From positions 62,001-126,000 of the forward strand of contig JAFXGM010000026.1 in the NCBI GenBank assembly GCA_017513195.1: a DNA stretch of 64,000 nucleotides, in the 5' to 3' direction. How positions within the stretch are numbered: the stretch's first letter is position 1; each line of letters opens with the position of its first letter. The DNA comes from Clostridia bacterium. Its GTDB lineage: Bacteria > Bacillota > Clostridia > Oscillospirales > Acutalibacteraceae. Below are positions 61,574-64,000 of this stretch, piece by piece. Below the pieces are notes generated by a model. That model did no database searches. It saw only the letters and a program-made list of their open reading frames with translations, and was not told the origin of the DNA. The position numbers and the translations under genes were made by a program.

Positions 61574-62372
61574 TTAAAGCGCCTCCGTTCCGGGTAAGAT
61601 ACTTACTGCATAAGTATTTTAATAGAATTTCAATTATTATACTTAAAACAACAACGGTAAGAGTGACTGCATAAACCTCGTCAAAATCAATACTGCCTTT
61701 GCTGTGCCAAAGCATCGTGCCAAGTGACACGGTTGGTAAACATATAACCTCGGCTGCAACGCCTGATTTCCATGCAAGACCTAAAGCATTTACACAAGAT
61801 GAAATAAGATTAGGCACAACGACAGGTAATTTTACATTTAAAAGTGTTTTCGTTTTTGATAGGTTAAACACTTTAGACATCTCTAAAAGTGATTTGTCGG
61901 TGTTTGTGAGCCCATCGTGTACAGTTTGCCAAACAAGAGGTAAAACCATTAAACAAACTATTATAATTGGTAGGGTAGAGCTGCTAAAGAAAAGGTACAT
62001 TAAGATAATAATGGCAACTACAGGCACCGCACGTATAATTTTTAAAATGGGCGATAATAGTGAATATGCAAGATTTGAAATATGAGTAAATATTCCAATC
62101 AAAAATCCTAAAACAACACCAATTATGTAGCCGGTAAAAATTCTAGCAAGTGTATGTAACCCTGCCTTAATAAAAGGTGCAGTAAAAGCAAGCTCGGTCC
62201 ATTTTTTAAATACAGTAAATGGACTGGGCAAAATCAGTAGCATTAAATCGTTGTTTCGACTTACAAGACGGGAAGCGGCCTCCCAAACAAGTATCCAGAA
62301 GGTCGCTATTAAAAATATTTTTATTATTTTTTTAAAAAATGATGGTTTAGTCTGCTTTGTAGTAGAGATCAT
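61560..62372 (-). CDS. NitT/TauT-type ABC permease
   Basis: A 270-residue inner membrane permease with about six helices: FWILVWEAASRLV near the N-terminus, GVVLGFLIGI, LKIIRAVPVVAIIILMYLFF and the EAA-like loop SLLEMSKVFNLSKTKTLLNV. Its start overlaps the 3' end of the binding-protein gene by 26 bp. ATG 62372 gives MISTTKQTK; GGAGGT lies about 15 bases upstream, a wide spacing that suggests coupling to the upstream gene. Confidence 0.86.
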   Translation of the reverse strand: MISTTKQTKPSFFKKIIKIFLIATFWILVWEAASRLVSRNNDLMLLILPSPFTVFKKWTELAFTAPFIKAGLHTLARIFTGYIIGVVLGFLIGIFTHISNLAYSLLSPILKIIRAVPVVAIIILMYLFFSSSTLPIIIVCLMVLPLVWQTVHDGLTNTDKSLLEMSKVFNLSKTKTLLNVKLPVVVPNLISSCVNALGLAWKSGVAAEVICLPTVSLGTMLWHSKGSIDFDEVYAVTLTVVVLSIIIEILLKYLCSKYLTRNGGALNDRT

Positions 62373-63354
62373 CGGCTGGTAATTTACCTCCAATAGATGT
62401 AGGATCAGCGTCAAAGAGAACGCTATAATAACCATTTACGTTAGTCTTCATATCCGTACCTGTTACGTAACAAAGATTACAAATTGGAATTGATTTTTTA
62501 GCGATAGCAGCTTTGGGTGCAATGCCATATTTTTCGCAATAGGTAGCAGTTTCGTCAATGTTTGTTGTTGCAAATTTAATTGACGCTTCATATTCTTCTA
62601 GGAATTTTTCAACGGCTTTTGGATTTGCTTCAACATAACTGTCAAGCGCAATAACGCAACCCATCATAAGCTCTGTATCAGATACCTTTGACCATTCGTC
62701 GTTGATGCTGAGAGCTCGGTTAAGCTGTTTGTTTTGAACCATAACAGCAGTTGCAAGTGGTTCCGGAGCCATTGCGATTTCTGCCTCACCACTTATAAGC
62801 TTTGCCTTTAAGTCATCACTTGAAACGAAGTTAATTGTAACGTCGGTAGCAGGGTTAATGCCGTTTTTATTGAGAATATAGTTAAGAATATATTCAGGGT
62901 TTTGGCCCTTACCTGTTGAGTAAATTGTTTTACCCTTTAGATCAGCGACAGATTTAATGGTGTTGCCCTTTTCAAGAATAGAAAGCACACCGTTTGTATT
63001 AACAGCAAGCATTCTAACTTTACCGTTAGATTTGTTATAAAGGTTTGCGGCAACGTTTGTAGGTACGGATGCTATATTAATTTCACCCTTTAAGAATTTA
63101 CCGGTTATATCTGGAGCTGCAGTCGCCACTGTAAATGTGTAGTTGTTTGCAGTAAGCTTAGCATCACTGTCGGCATTAAGCTTTGCCATACCAATACCGG
63201 TAGGTCCTGTCATATATGCCACAGACATATCTACTGCAGTATATGCTTCGCTATCAGTGCTTACGTTGGGGGTAGAGGTTGTATCGGTATCGCTACAGCC
63301 AACCAAAGCAAATACAAGCGTTAATGTTAAGAGGAATGCCAATAATTTTTTCAT
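62347..63354 (-). CDS. NitT/TauT-type substrate-binding lipoprotein
   Basis: A 335-residue binding protein. Signal peptide with lipobox ALVGC (Cys at about 20), then the NMT1/SsuA-like fold: AYMTGPTGIGMAKLN near the N-terminus, FLKGEINIASVPTNVAANL, DLKGKTIYSTGKGQNPEYIL and LISGEAEIAMAPEPLATAVM. Ligands of this family include sulfonates, nitrate, bicarbonate and thiamine precursors; nothing here points to one. ATG 63354 follows AAGGTGA; in-frame codons upstream are disregarded. The regulator gene ends 10 bp upstream. Confidence 0.86.
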   Translation of the reverse strand: MKKLLAFLLTLTLVFALVGCSDTDTTSTPNVSTDSEAYTAVDMSVAYMTGPTGIGMAKLNADSDAKLTANNYTFTVATAAPDITGKFLKGEINIASVPTNVAANLYNKSNGKVRMLAVNTNGVLSILEKGNTIKSVADLKGKTIYSTGKGQNPEYILNYILNKNGINPATDVTINFVSSDDLKAKLISGEAEIAMAPEPLATAVMVQNKQLNRALSINDEWSKVSDTELMMGCVIALDSYVEANPKAVEKFLEEYEASIKFATTNIDETATYCEKYGIAPKAAIAKKSIPICNLCYVTGTDMKTNVNGYYSVLFDADPTSIGGKLPADDLYYKAD

Positions 63355-63364
63355 TTTAATCACC

Positions 63365-63958
63365 TTATTTTCTAATTTTAAAGTTATGACCATCACGTTT
63401 AATTAGTTTTTTGGACTGTAGTGCATCAATATCACGGTAGATACTTGTGCGCCCAACGTTTAATCGGCGAGCAAGCTCTGCCATACCGAAGTTTAAGGCA
63501 ATGTTACCTTCACTATCTGATAGGGAAAGTAGAAATTCATATAATCTTTCCTCGGTTGTCTTTGCAGTAAAGGCATCAAGCTTGCGATTTAAAAAACGAA
63601 TACGTCCACTTAAAAATTCAATATAGTTTATTGAAATTTGAGGATATATTTTAATAAGCTTGCAAAAATTTTCCTCGGAAATATACAATATTTCACAAGA
63701 AGTGTTTGCAATAATGCTACTTTTGCCATCTTTCCAATCACCAAAAACCGATGCTGCGCCAAAAAGTTCTCCGCTAGATATAGCGCGTATTGTAATACTG
63801 TCACCAATATCATTTTGTCTTTTAACAGTAGCTTTGCCGTTTAAAATAATGGCAAGGGCACCGTTACGATAAAGTTCATCGCCTTTGTCGAAAGTTTCGA
63901 TATTTCCTAGTTCTAATAAAATATCTGACTTTTCACGCTCGGATAGTCCGTCAAACAA
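63365..63958 (-). CDS. Crp/Fnr-family transcriptional regulator
   Basis: A 197-residue regulator: cyclic-nucleotide-binding-type beta barrel (about 15-105, with AISSGELFGAASVFGD) and a C-terminal helix-turn-helix (about 155-185; NFGMAELARRLNVGRTSIYR). It lacks the Fnr cysteines at the N-terminus. The reading frame has a TTG at 63958, but the strong GGAGG (about 63983-63979) is about 20 bases upstream of it; the near-cognate ATC 9 bases earlier would be better spaced. It lies upstream of an ABC importer and probably controls it. Confidence 0.82.
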   Translation of the reverse strand: MFDGLSEREKSDILLELGNIETFDKGDELYRNGALAIILNGKATVKRQNDIGDSITIRAISSGELFGAASVFGDWKDGKSSIIANTSCEILYISEENFCKLIKIYPQISINYIEFLSGRIRFLNRKLDAFTAKTTEERLYEFLLSLSDSEGNIALNFGMAELARRLNVGRTSIYRDIDALQSKKLIKRDGHNFKIRK

Positions 63959-64000
63959 GAAACAGTTGATAGGTCACACCTCCATTTTTATAATTGTGTT

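Noticed and set aside
1..64000. tRNA, rRNA, CRISPR or insertion sequence
   Set aside because: I saw no cloverleaf with CCA-type arms, no regularly spaced repeats and no transposase motif.

Overview
The window reads as the chromosome of a low-GC, Gram-positive, probably spore-forming member of the class Clostridia, most likely an Oscillospirales/Ruminococcaceae-type gut bacterium. Evidence seen directly: AT-rich intergenic DNA with sigma-A promoters and strong AGGAGG-type ribosome sites, frequent TTG/GTG starts, a SpoIIQ-like M23 protein behind a forespore-type promoter, a cohesin-like surface domain, Firmicutes-style EPS genes (EpsG-like polymerase, TupA-like ATP-grasp) and a lactocepin-like protease. 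The genus assignment is inference. I found no tRNA, rRNA, CRISPR array, insertion sequence or phage gene.

Layout. 1-2234 (-): cysK, metF and a partial methionine synthase activation protein. 2271-5933 (-): a GlmU-like/galactokinase-like fusion and a GH63-like hydrolase. 6045-8078 (-): lysS and greA. 8261-11032 (+): a WbaP-like sugar-phosphate transferase, a nucleotidyltransferase and a membrane-anchored cohesin. 11174-13697 (+): an S1-domain protein, a Mrp/NBP35 ATPase and trmB. 13777-14493 (-): SpoIIQ-like. 14626-14737: a candidate small RNA. 14805-17629 (+): two flavoproteins. 17755-18786 (+): gap. 18948-35354 (+): a large surface polysaccharide locus. 35405-39239 (-): an ECF sigma factor with its presumed anti-sigma, then a membrane Fe-S/TlpA redox fusion with a small CxxC partner. 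39415-55580 (+): a 3027-residue subtilase and a complete oligopeptide ABC importer. 55621-57524 (-): an ABC exporter with a PqqD-like protein. 57630-60989 (+): a small membrane protein, nnr, a lipoprotein and an acyltransferase-like protein. 61007-63958 (-): a NitT/TauT-type ABC importer with a Crp/Fnr regulator.

How they fit together. The polysaccharide locus has the parts of a Wzx/Wzy pathway: initiating transferase, UDP-HexNAc dehydrogenase and epimerase, glycosyltransferases, a pyruvyl-transferase fusion, TupA-like ligases, polymerase and flippase. Its middle is more AT-rich than its ends. The protease-opp block looks like one transcription unit for extracellular peptide degradation and uptake.

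The most unusual objects are the giant subtilase, with an 11-residue KP repeat and two internal membrane spans; the VanZ-nucleotidyltransferase fusion with an internal start; the pyruvyl-transferase/FrhB fusion; the orphan PqqD-ABC pair behind interlocked divergent promoters; and the C-rich small RNA candidate. All functions are from reading motifs; no database search was possible.
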